A DNA stretch of 21,556 nt from positions 1 to 21,556 of the forward strand of contig JAEUKU010000168.1 of NCBI GenBank assembly GCA_016794075.1, in the 5' to 3' direction. The notes beneath the pieces were generated by a model. That model searched no databases, was not told where the DNA came from, and saw only the letters and a program-made list of their open reading frames with translations. The position numbers were made by a program, and so were the translations under genes. This stretch comes from Rhodospirillaceae bacterium (GTDB lineage Bacteria > Pseudomonadota > Alphaproteobacteria > Dongiales > Dongiaceae). Below are positions 14,410 to 21,199 of this stretch, piece after piece. How positions within the stretch are numbered: position 1 is the first letter of the stretch; each line of letters opens with the position of its first letter.

Positions 14410-15717
14410 GTGCCGATGCCCTATAGGCAAGTGTGGAGATCGATCGCCGCCCGGCTGTTGCCGCGCCGCGGCGCCGGGTCGGGCGATTCCACCGAGCTCA
14501 AGACCCTGCGCAACCTCCTCGACGCTGCGCCGGCCGCCATGGTCACGCTGACCCGCGACGGCAACGTCGCCGGCTGGAACCGGGCCGCGGAGCGGCTGTT
14601 CGGCTGGACCCGCGCCGAGGTCGCGGGCGGGCCGCCGCCTTACCTGCCGCCGGATTCCGGCGCCGCCGAAGCGGCCGTGCGCCGGCGCGTGGTGGCCGGC
14701 AACGAGCTGTTCCACCGGCGTGGCCGGTTCCGGGGCCGCGATGGCGAGGAGCTCGATCTGCAGGTGAGCTCGGCGCCGCAGCGCGACGCGGCCGGGGCGA
14801 TCATCGGAATCGTCAGCGTCTTTGCGGAGGTCATGCCCGCCGCGGCGCCCGCAGCCGCAACGCACGCGCCCACGGCGGCGCGGCCGCGCGGCGAGCCGGA
14901 GCGCGACCGCGATGACCAGCCCGCTGCCGCGCCGGCGTCCCTGGCATCGCCCGCGCCGCGCGCCGGCACCGATCGCGGCGACGCCGGCAATGGCGCTTTG
15001 CACGAGCGGCCGTCGCAGTTCCTGGCCCGGGTCAGCCACGATCTGCGCCAGCCGCTGCACGCCCTCGGCCTGCTCACCGGCGCGTTGGAGCGACGGGTCA
15101 AGGAACCCGAAACCCGCGAATTGGTGGCGAATGCCGGGGCGATGGTGCGCGCGCTGCAGGAGACGTTCGACAACATCGTCGACTTGGCACGGCTGGACGA
15201 AGGCCAGGTGCCATCCAATCCGGTGGTGATGCCGGCGGCGGAGATGATGGCGCCGATCGCCGCCGAGGTCGCGCGCGACGCGGCGAAGCGCGGGATCGAT
15301 TTCCGCTACGTGCAATGCAGCGCCCGGCTGCGCGCCGATCCCGTCCTGCTGCAGCGCCTGCTGCGCCAATTGCTCGGCAACGCCTTGCGCTTCGCCCGGC
15401 GCGCGGACGGCGCGTCGGGCACGGTGCTGCTCGGCGTGCGGCGCCGGGGCGCGCGGCTGCGCGTGGTGGTGGCCGATAACGGCTTCGGCGTGCCGGCCGA
15501 TCGGGCGGCGCAGATCTTCGAGCCCTTTTTCCAGCTCGAGGACGGGCGCGCGGCCGGGGGGCTCGGTCTGGGCCTTGCCATCGCGCAGAGGCTGGCGCGG
15601 CTGCTGCACAGCCAGGTCGAGCTGCGCTCGGCGCCGGGCAAGGGCAGCATGTTCTGGGTCGATCTGCCGGCGGCGCCGGAGGAGGAGCCGCGCGGGGAGG
15701 AGCCGCGCGGGGAATAG
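14410..15717 (+). CDS. Soluble PAS sensor histidine kinase
   Basis: This 435-residue protein has no membrane segment. A PAS domain spans about residues 32-140 (LLDAAPAAMVTLTRDGNVAGW and RAAERLFGWTRAEVAG). An Ala/Pro/Arg-rich linker (141-200) follows, then a HisKA domain with phospho-acceptor His210 in FLARVSHDLRQPLHALG. The HATPase domain shows the N-box Asn324 in LLGNALRF, DNGFGVP (356-362) and GGLGLGLAI (383-391), so the kinase looks competent. The GTG at 14410 follows a GGGGG at 14400-14404; ATG 14416 is a possible alternative. The C-terminus is low-complexity (EEEPRGEEPRGE), made by a 15-bp tandem repeat. The convergent NarL-type regulator 17 bp away is the likely phosphotransfer partner, although HisKA kinases more often pair with other output types, so this is inference. 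Confidence 0.9.
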   Translation: MPMPYRQVWRSIAARLLPRRGAGSGDSTELKTLRNLLDAAPAAMVTLTRDGNVAGWNRAAERLFGWTRAEVAGGPPPYLPPDSGAAEAAVRRRVVAGNELFHRRGRFRGRDGEELDLQVSSAPQRDAAGAIIGIVSVFAEVMPAAAPAAATHAPTAARPRGEPERDRDDQPAAAPASLASPAPRAGTDRGDAGNGALHERPSQFLARVSHDLRQPLHALGLLTGALERRVKEPETRELVANAGAMVRALQETFDNIVDLARLDEGQVPSNPVVMPAAEMMAPIAAEVARDAAKRGIDFRYVQCSARLRADPVLLQRLLRQLLGNALRFARRADGASGTVLLGVRRRGARLRVVVADNGFGVPADRAAQIFEPFFQLEDGRAAGGLGLGLAIAQRLARLLHSQVELRSAPGKGSMFWVDLPAAPEEEPRGEEPRGE

Positions 15718-15725
15718 CCGCGGCG
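15681..15725 (+). repeat. 15-bp tandem repeat at the 3' end of the histidine kinase gene
   Basis: Two identical copies of GGAGGAGCCGCGCGG lie at 15681-15695 and 15696-15710. A degenerate third copy at 15711-15725 carries the TAG stop codon. In protein the repeat gives EEPRG units. It looks like recent slippage that extended the kinase tail. Confidence 0.8.
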
Positions 15726-15735
15726 CGTTCGCCGC
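15720..15735. terminator. Candidate bidirectional hairpin between kinase and response regulator
   Basis: GCGGCG-CGTT-CGCCGC is a perfect 6-bp GC stem with a 4-base loop, exactly filling the 17-bp gap between the two convergent stop codons. There is no T-run on either side, so it may slow polymerase or protect 3' ends instead of acting as a classical terminator. Confidence 0.4.
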
Positions 15736-16403
15736 TACGGCTCGCTGCTCACCAGCTTGGAAGCCTTCAGCACCGCCTCGGTGCGGTTGCGCGCCGACAG
15801 CACGCGGAAAATGGCGGCGAGATGGACCTTCACCGTGCCCTCCGCCAGGCCGAGCCGGCGGGCGATCTCCTTGTTCGACAGGCCGCCGGCCAGTTCGGTC
15901 ATCACGTCGCGCTGGCGCTGGGTCAGCGGCAGATCGGCGACGCGCTCCGCCTTCAGCCCGATATGCGGCAAGGTCCAGGCCGATCGTCCGTCGGGCACGT
16001 TCGGCAGCACGCTCGGCAGATAGGTCTCGCCGGTCAGCAGCCGGTTGACCGCGCGGACCATTTCCTCCTCGCTCGCCGATTTGAGGATGTAGCCGTTGGC
16101 GCCGGCATCGATGACCTGCAGCGCGAGCGAGCGGTTCTCAAGACCGGTGACGACCGCGATGCGCAGGTCGGGATAGGCCTCGCGCACCGCGTGGATGCTC
16201 TCGATCCCCGCCATGCCCGGCATCATCAGATCGAAAAAGGCGGCGCTGATCCCGGGATTGCCGGCGAGGATGTCGAGGGCGGTGTCAAAGCCGGTCGCCT
16301 CGATGACGCTGGTTCCCGGCAGGCTGTCCTGCAGGAGCATCGCGAAGCCCTTGCGGAACAGCGCATGGTCGTCGGCGATCAGGATCTCCAGGGGGTCCGC
16401 CAT
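15735..16403 (-). CDS. NarL/FixJ-type response regulator (receiver plus LuxR HTH)
   Basis: This 222-residue two-domain protein has an N-terminal receiver (about 5-125) with acidic Asp11-Asp12 in LIADDHALFRKG, phospho-acceptor Asp58 in AAFFDLMMPGMAG, Thr86 in AVVTGLENR and Lys108 in GYILKSAS. All switch residues are present. A LuxR-type HTH follows at about 158-215 (LTQRQRDVMTELAGGLSNKE, then EGTVKVHLAAIF). I chose the ATG at 16403 (MADPLEIL) as the family start; the frame runs open to 16460 but the extra residues are unlike receivers. It converges with the PAS histidine kinase gene, its probable partner. Three spaced copies of a CAAGGCAATGA-type word lie upstream, which may be binding sites for this or another regulator. 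Promoters it controls are not identifiable here. Confidence 0.92.
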   Translation of the reverse strand: MADPLEILIADDHALFRKGFAMLLQDSLPGTSVIEATGFDTALDILAGNPGISAAFFDLMMPGMAGIESIHAVREAYPDLRIAVVTGLENRSLALQVIDAGANGYILKSASEEEMVRAVNRLLTGETYLPSVLPNVPDGRSAWTLPHIGLKAERVADLPLTQRQRDVMTELAGGLSNKEIARRLGLAEGTVKVHLAAIFRVLSARNRTEAVLKASKLVSSEP

Positions 16404-16429
16404 CCGTTCCGCACCACGGCATTTTTTCA

Positions 16430-16497
16430 CAAGGCAATGAGATACGTTCCGGTCTACCAAGGCAATGATTTTGTCGCACGCTCATTCAAGTCAATGC
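16430..16497. promoter_or_regulatory. Three spaced direct repeats upstream of the response regulator gene
   Basis: CAAGGCAATGA occurs exactly at 16430-16440 and 16458-16468, and as CAAGTCAATGC (9 of 11) at 16487-16497, with start-to-start spacing of 28 and 29 bp. They lie 27 to 94 bp upstream of the response regulator start (minus strand). TTGACT on the minus strand (16494-16489) overlaps the third copy and could be a -35 element, but no good -10 follows at normal spacing. Repeated spaced words fit a multi-site regulator; the binder is unknown. Confidence 0.45.
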
Positions 16498-16547
16498 GAA
16501 AAAGGAACGACATATTGCACCGCAACAGGGCGGGACGCCGCGCCAGA

Positions 16548-16569
16548 CGCCAAGCGGGCGCCAAGCGGG
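16548..16569. repeat. 11-bp tandem duplication in the spacer 16404-16641
   Basis: CGCCAAGCGGG is present twice head to tail (16548-16558, 16559-16569). The spacer 16404-16641 has no convincing gene. A 52-codon plus-strand frame from ATG 16494 crosses this duplication, but it is arginine/alanine-rich, lacks a ribosome binding site and overlaps the end of the next gene. I see no clear terminator for the upstream operon. Confidence 0.6.
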
Positions 16570-16641
16570 AGCGCGCGCCGTCATCGACCGCCGCCGCCGC
16601 GGCGCATTGCGGGTGGTCGCGGGCGTTGACCGGCGGATTTC

Positions 16642-17946
16642 CTAGGCGATGACGGCCAGATGCGGCTCGAGCATGCGCGCATCGGCGGCGAGATCGAGGA
16701 AGGTATAGCGATTGCGGATCTTGCGCGCCTGGCGTACCGCGTTGCCGTAGAAGGGGCGCGACCAGCCGAGATCCTCCGGCCGCCGCGGCGCTCCGGCACG
16801 CTCCAGCACCCGCGCCAGCGTCGTGGTGGGCAGCGTGACCGCCGCGATGCGCGCGCGGATTCCTTCCCAGCCATCGGCGAGCCTGACGTTGAGCCTGTCC
16901 GCCTTGTCTTCGGTCAGGCGCTTCTGGGCGAACTCCTTCCAGCAGGACGGGCCGAGGGCGGCGCCGAACTGGGCAACGAACTCGTCTTCGCTGCTGCAAT
17001 CGGGGCTGAGCATCGGCGGCGGGCCCGCCAGCATCTGCTCCTGCAGCCGCGCCATGGTGAGGGTGGTGACGCCGATCTGCTCGCCATGGAACGAGAACGG
17101 ATGGCCGTTGACGGGCAGCATGTCCGCGTAGTGGCTGATGAGATGCTCGCCCTGGCTCGCCGGCAGGGAGTTGCCGCAGATCGCGGTGCCGAAGCCGGAG
17201 AGCAGCAGGGTGTGGATGAGGTGCTCCATCGCCGCCGCGTCGCCGGCCAACAGATCGGCGGCGCCGGCGAACAGCGCCGCCTCGTCCTCCTCCAGCAGCA
17301 CGAAGGGCATAGTGCGGTAGGGCAGGTCGAACAGCAGATGCGCCAGCAGCCAATCGGCCTGCGCCGTCGGCCGGCACAGCGAATCGCCGAGGCCCGAGCG
17401 GATCATGCGCTTCGGCGCCGCGGACAGCACCGACACATCGAAGAAGGCGCCGGTCGGCGCCTGGGCGGCGAGCGATTTCTTCAGCCCGCCGACGGTGATG
17501 GCGGCGTTGAGCGAGGTGTAGCCGTTCATCGACGGCGCGGTGCCGAAGACGACATAGGGCTTGCCGTCGAGGGCGCTGGCATACTTGCAGAGATCGTTGA
17601 TGGTGCCGGAGCCGATTGCCACCAGCGCGTCGGCCGCGGCCGTCGTCTGGCGCAGCTGCTCGACCGTGCGATCGTCGGCATGGGGATGCGCCGGCAGGTT
17701 GACGCTGACGATCTTCGCCACGCCTTGCAGGGCACGGGTCACCCGCGCCCCGAGCACTTCATGGGTCTGCGGATCGCTGACGATGGCGAGGCAGCGGCCG
17801 AGTCCGAGCGGCCGCACCAGGTCGGCTTCCGCGCCGTCGAGCGAGCGCGCGACCGCCACCGCCCGAGTGGCCACGCGGAGCGGCGCGCCGCCATCCGGAT
17901 CTGGACAGGTGCCGGCGACCAGCCGATCGATCAGTTGTTGTCCCAT
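16642..17946 (-). CDS. sn-Glycerol-1-phosphate dehydrogenase-like (AraM/EgsA-type) enzyme
   Basis: This 434-residue enzyme belongs to the iron-containing dehydrogenase superfamily, glycerol-1-phosphate dehydrogenase branch. The nucleotide-binding part shows VAIGSGTINDLCKY (109-122) and VVFGTAPSMNGYTS (132-145). The likely metal ligands are Asp188 in SGLGDSLCR, His268 in GEHLISH and His287 in FSFHGEQIG. Known members reduce DHAP to sn-glycerol-1-phosphate; B. subtilis AraM lies in the arabinose operon. The usual GDxxxK pattern reads GDSLCR here. It is about 40 residues longer than AraM. It lies 13 bp after the FGGY kinase gene and is last in the operon. With a kinase and an aldolase beside it, it may oxidise a polyol phosphate to a ketose phosphate instead of making G1P; this is inference. 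ATG 17946 follows GGAG/AAGG. Confidence 0.85.
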   Translation of the reverse strand: MGQQLIDRLVAGTCPDPDGGAPLRVATRAVAVARSLDGAEADLVRPLGLGRCLAIVSDPQTHEVLGARVTRALQGVAKIVSVNLPAHPHADDRTVEQLRQTTAAADALVAIGSGTINDLCKYASALDGKPYVVFGTAPSMNGYTSLNAAITVGGLKKSLAAQAPTGAFFDVSVLSAAPKRMIRSGLGDSLCRPTAQADWLLAHLLFDLPYRTMPFVLLEEDEAALFAGAADLLAGDAAAMEHLIHTLLLSGFGTAICGNSLPASQGEHLISHYADMLPVNGHPFSFHGEQIGVTTLTMARLQEQMLAGPPPMLSPDCSSEDEFVAQFGAALGPSCWKEFAQKRLTEDKADRLNVRLADGWEGIRARIAAVTLPTTTLARVLERAGAPRRPEDLGWSRPFYGNAVRQARKIRNRYTFLDLAADARMLEPHLAVIA

Positions 17947-17959
17947 TACCTTGCACTCC

Positions 17960-19447
17960 TCATCGATCGGCGCTCCGCAGCCCTGCCGGCGCCGCCTGCA
18001 GCGGCTCCAGCGACTGAAACAAGCGGGTATAGCGCGCATGGGCGTCGTCATAGGCCGGAGCGTTGGCGCGGACCGGCTCGATGGCGCGATGGTCGCGCGG
18101 CAGCGCCGCGGCCACGGCGGCGAGGTCGCGCGCGCGGCCGGCGGCGACATGGCCCAGCATCGCGGCGCCGATCGGCGCACTGTCGACGCAAGCCGGAATG
18201 GTGACCGGGCGACCGGTCAAATCGGCGCGCATCTGCGCCCAGTGCCGGCTGCGCGCGCCGCCGCCGAGCAGCAGCAGCGAGTCGGTCGCCACTTGCATCT
18301 CGGCCAGGCGGTCGACCACGTCGCGCATGGCGAAGGCGCAACCTTCGAGCACGGCGCGCGCCAGGTGGGCGCGGCCATGCGCGGGGGTGAGGCCGTAGAA
18401 GCAGCCGCGCGCCTCCGGCAGCCAGCGCGGCGCCATCGCGCCGGTCAGGGCGGGGATGAAGCTGAGCCCGTCGCACCCGGCCGGCGCGGTGCCGACCAGC
18501 GATTCGAGGGCGGCGAAATCCAGGCCGCCGAGCACGTCGCCGATCCAGGCGATCGCGCCGCCGGAGAGCCAGCCGGGATTCTCGATGAAATAGGCACCGC
18601 CCGGATAGGCGTGCGTCTCCAGCATGCCGCCGCCGTCGCGCAGCGCCGCGGGATGCAGCGCGCCCACCACCTCGCCGGTGCCGAGCACCACGGCGACCTG
18701 GCCCGGCGCGCAGAGCCCGCCGCCGAGGGGTGTCGCGAAATCGTCGCCGGTGCCGACCGCGACGGGAACGCCTTCCGGCAATCCGGTGAGCGCGGCGCCT
18801 TCCCGGCTCAAGCCGCCGGCGCGGCTTTCCGCCGGCGCGGGTTCCGGCAGCTCGCGGGCCTCGAGGTCGAAGGCTTGCAGCAGCGTGGAATCATAGCCGC
18901 GCCGGTCCAGCGCATAGGCCATGCTGGTGGAGGCCAGCGCGTGGTCGATGACCGCGATTCCGGTCAGCCGCGCGACCACATAGGACACCGGCTGATGGAA
19001 GCGGGCGATGGCGGCGCGCGTCTCCGGCGGCAGGTGCCGCTTCAGCCAGCGCGCCTTGGCCGCCAGGTGGCTGGGATCGAGCACCTGGCCGCAAAGCTCG
19101 CGCACCCGCGCGGCCGGCACGTCGGCGATCTCCGCCGCGGCACGGCGGTCCATCCAGATGATGCAGGGCGCCAGCGCCGCGCCTTGCGCATCGACCGCGA
19201 TGCAGCCGTCGAGCTGGCCGCAGACGCCGATGCCGGCGACGTCGGCGGGCGCGGCGCCCGCTTCGCGCAAGGCGGCGGCGATGGCCGGACCGAGCGCCGC
19301 CAGCCACAGATCCGGCGCCTGCTCGACCCAGCCGGGCCGCGGATAGCTGGGCCGGTAGGCGCCCGCCCCCTGCCCGCGCACGCGCAAGCTCTCGTCGAGC
19401 ACCGCGACTTTCAGGCTCTGGGTCCCGACATCGATGCCGATGATCAT
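17960..19447 (-). CDS. FGGY-family carbohydrate kinase
   Basis: This 495-residue cytoplasmic kinase has the two-domain actin-like fold of the FGGY family (xylulokinase/glycerol kinase group) and transfers phosphate from ATP to a sugar or polyol. Visible motifs are the N-terminal phosphate loop GIDVGTQSLKVAVLD (4-18), IIWMDRRA (96-103), the catalytic acid candidate Asp235 in VGTGDDFATPLGGG (231-244), VVLGTGEVVG (253-262), and the C-terminal adenosine loop LLLGGGARSRHW. Length is normal. The start is ATG 19447 (MIIGIDVG). It sits 31 bp after the aldolase gene and 13 bp before the dehydrogenase gene, same strand, so one operon is likely. The substrate is not deducible; XylB-like annotation would be a guess, and no xylose isomerase is nearby. 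Confidence 0.92.
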   Translation of the reverse strand: MIIGIDVGTQSLKVAVLDESLRVRGQGAGAYRPSYPRPGWVEQAPDLWLAALGPAIAAALREAGAAPADVAGIGVCGQLDGCIAVDAQGAALAPCIIWMDRRAAAEIADVPAARVRELCGQVLDPSHLAAKARWLKRHLPPETRAAIARFHQPVSYVVARLTGIAVIDHALASTSMAYALDRRGYDSTLLQAFDLEARELPEPAPAESRAGGLSREGAALTGLPEGVPVAVGTGDDFATPLGGGLCAPGQVAVVLGTGEVVGALHPAALRDGGGMLETHAYPGGAYFIENPGWLSGGAIAWIGDVLGGLDFAALESLVGTAPAGCDGLSFIPALTGAMAPRWLPEARGCFYGLTPAHGRAHLARAVLEGCAFAMRDVVDRLAEMQVATDSLLLLGGGARSRHWAQMRADLTGRPVTIPACVDSAPIGAAMLGHVAAGRARDLAAVAAALPRDHRAIEPVRANAPAYDDAHARYTRLFQSLEPLQAAPAGLRSADR

Positions 19448-19478
19448 ATGCGTGCGCCGGATCGCCGATGCGCCCGGG

Positions 19479-20138
19479 TCAGCAGCAGGCCGGCGCCGGC
19501 GCCTTCGCCTGGCCGTAGGACTTGAACTTGTCGATGACGCGGCCGATCTCCGCCTTGGACAGGATGTTCGGCTTGCCGATCTGCAGCGCGCGCCAGTACT
19601 GCGCCGCCAGCGTCTCCACCTCGACCGCCAGCCACATCGCCTTCTTCAGGTTCGGCCCGACCACGATCATGCCGTGATTGGCGAGCAGGCAGGCGTTGCG
19701 CCCTTCCAGCGCCTTCACCGCGTTGGCCGCGGTTTCCGGCGTGCCATAGGTGGCATAGGGCGCGCAGCGGATGGTGTTGCCGCCGGCCGCGGCGATCATG
19801 TAGTGCACCGCCGGGATTTCCATGCCGAGGCAGGAGAGCGTGGTGGCGAACATCGAATGGGTGTGCACCACGGCACCGATCTCCGGCCGCTTGCCCATCA
19901 GCGCGTGATGGAAGCGCCACTCGCTCGACGGCTTGCGGCTGCCGACATGGCTGGCATCCTTCTTCATCAGCACGATGTCGGCCGCCTTCATCTCGTCATA
20001 GGCCATGCCGGAGGGGGTGAGCAGGAAGCCCTCCTTCACCCGGACGCTGATATTGCCCGAGGTCCCCTGGTTGATGCCGCGCCGGTTCATGTCCTGGCAG
20101 GCCTTGACGATCTCGCGGCGCTGTTCTGCGTATTTCAT
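19479..20138 (-). CDS. Class II aldolase, L-fuculose-1-phosphate aldolase-like
   Basis: This 219-residue class II (zinc) aldolase is of the FucA/AraD family. FucA-type enzymes cleave a ketose-1-phosphate into DHAP and an aldehyde. The zinc site is intact at the FucA positions as I recall them for E. coli: Glu73 in SSEWRFH, His92 and His94 in VVHTHS, His155 in LANHGM. The proposed catalytic Tyr113 (AVHYM) is also present, and Tyr208 is close to FucA Tyr209. Phosphate-site elements are INQGTSGNIS (22-31) and TPSGM (41-45). The C-terminus ends in an unusual Ala-Cys-Cys. ATG 20138 has GGAG 5 bases upstream. The gene is 48 bp after the DeoR gene and 31 bp before the FGGY kinase gene. The substrate is unknown; the kinase and the dehydrogenase likely supply its phosphorylated ketose. 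Confidence 0.92.
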   Translation of the reverse strand: MKYAEQRREIVKACQDMNRRGINQGTSGNISVRVKEGFLLTPSGMAYDEMKAADIVLMKKDASHVGSRKPSSEWRFHHALMGKRPEIGAVVHTHSMFATTLSCLGMEIPAVHYMIAAAGGNTIRCAPYATYGTPETAANAVKALEGRNACLLANHGMIVVGPNLKKAMWLAVEVETLAAQYWRALQIGKPNILSKAEIGRVIDKFKSYGQAKAPAPACC

Positions 20139-20186
20139 GGCAACTCCGAATACTGACTGGTTGGTGTCTGTCGATGAAGCGGCGGC

Positions 20187-20957
20187 TCAGGCCTCGTCCT
20201 GGCCGGCGATGAGCACGTCGAGCGGCAGGGCGGCGAGTGCGGCGCGGATCTCCGGCTCCGGCGCCGCGTCGGTGATCAGGTGGGTGACGCGGTCGAAGCT
20301 GTTGAGGCGCACAGGGGCGAAGCGGCCGAACTTGCCGCGATCGGCGACGACGGCGGCGGTGCGCGCCGCCTGCAGCATGGCGCTGTGCAGCTCCGCCTCT
20401 TCCCGCGTGTAGTCCATCAGCCAGCCGGCGGGCGACACCGCCCCGGCGCCGATGAAGGCGAAATCGGCGAAATAGTTGGCGAGCATGGCGGTGGCGTCGC
20501 GGCCCAAGGTGGCGCCGTTCAGCGCCTGCACCTCGCCGCCCAGCATATAGACGCGGTTGCCGTTATGGCCCATCAGCTTGCCGCAGCTGATGACGTTGTT
20601 GGTAAAGACGGTCAGGTCGCGCCGCGCCATCAGGGCGTCGGCCACCGCCTGGACGGTGGTGCCGCTGGCAAGGATCACCGAGGCGCCGTCGGGCACCAGG
20701 CTGGCGGCGAGGCGCCCGATGGCGCGCTTGCCGTCGGCATTGGTGACCTCGCGCACCTTCATCTCCGGCTCGCTCTGCTCCAGCGACAGCGCCCCGCCAT
20801 GGGTTTTGCGCAGGCGCTTCTCGTCCTTGAGCACCATCAGGTCGCGGCGGATGGTCTCGCGCGAGACCTTCAGCTTGCGCATGATCTCGGTGATCGAGAT
20901 CGAGCCGCGCGCATTCACCATGGAGAGAATGAGCCGTTGTCTTTCCTCTGCCAGCAC
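20187..20957 (-). CDS. DeoR/GlpR-family transcriptional regulator
   Basis: This 256-residue repressor-type protein has an N-terminal DeoR HTH (about 4-57: ERQRLILSMVNARGSISITE and VSRETIRRDLMVLKDE), followed by an effector domain of the sugar-isomerase-like fold. Domain landmarks include VILASGTTVQAVADAL (94-109), FTNNVISC (118-125), YMLGGEV (137-143), FADFAFIGAGAV (163-174) and VVADRGKFGR (203-212), where family members bind a phosphorylated sugar. The start is GTG 20957, with AAGG 8 bases upstream, and gives the canonical N-terminus. It is first gene of the minus-strand catabolic operon and divergent from the transporter gene, so it likely represses both and is released by a pathway sugar phosphate. 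A candidate operator array lies in the shared spacer. Confidence 0.93.
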   Translation of the reverse strand: MLAEERQRLILSMVNARGSISITEIMRKLKVSRETIRRDLMVLKDEKRLRKTHGGALSLEQSEPEMKVREVTNADGKRAIGRLAASLVPDGASVILASGTTVQAVADALMARRDLTVFTNNVISCGKLMGHNGNRVYMLGGEVQALNGATLGRDATAMLANYFADFAFIGAGAVSPAGWLMDYTREEAELHSAMLQAARTAAVVADRGKFGRFAPVRLNSFDRVTHLITDAAPEPEIRAALAALPLDVLIAGQDEA

Positions 20958-21070
20958 GATCGAACCCTTCCTGATCTCCCTGCCGTCCGCTTCCGCCTAG
21001 CACGCTGCGGCGGATTCGCGGCAAGCCCCGGCGCCGCTTGCGCCGGACGCGACCGGCTCCGCCGACCGCC

Positions 21071-21131
21071 TTTTGCGATTTTTAGCACTATCTTGCACTT
21101 TCTGGCAATTGTGTTGTAATTTGTGGCATCC
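21071..21131. promoter_or_regulatory. Array of six ~10-bp direct repeats, candidate DeoR operator
   Basis: Six decamers run head to tail: TTTTGCGATT, TTTAGCACTA, TCTTGCACTT, TCTGGCAATT (21071-21110), then after one extra G, TGTTGTAATT and TGTGGCATCC (21112-21131). T1, T3 and G5 are invariant in all six; C6, A7 and T9 hold in five of six. The period of 10-11 bp puts each copy on the same DNA face. The block is AT-rich in GC-rich surroundings and lies between the divergent DeoR and binding-protein genes, so promoters probably overlap it; TTGCAC at 21093-21098 could be a -35. Protein binding is inference. Confidence 0.6.
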
Positions 21132-21179
21132 GGTTTCGTGCCGGACAGGGACGCAACCACGACCGAGCCCATAACTCGG
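21129..21179. promoter_or_regulatory. Two short hairpins in the leader of the binding-protein gene
   Basis: TCCGG-N7-CCGGA (21129-21145) and CCGAG-N7-CTCGG (21163-21179) lie between the decamer array and the ribosome binding site GGGAG (21188-21192). Each has a 5-bp stem. They may be leader structures or additional operator half-sites; either could be chance in GC-rich DNA. The rest of the 20958-21199 spacer shows no gene. Confidence 0.3.
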
Positions 21180-21199
21180 CCAAAAAAGGGAGATGGGGC

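Noticed and set aside
16494..16652. Possible 52-residue plus-strand peptide
   Set aside because: No ribosome binding site, Arg/Ala low complexity, and it overlaps the end of the dehydrogenase gene on the other strand.
17561..19525. 654-codon plus-strand open frame over the kinase and dehydrogenase genes
   Set aside because: It is antisense to two well-supported enzymes and its composition (Ala/Arg/Gly/Gln-rich) fits no known family.
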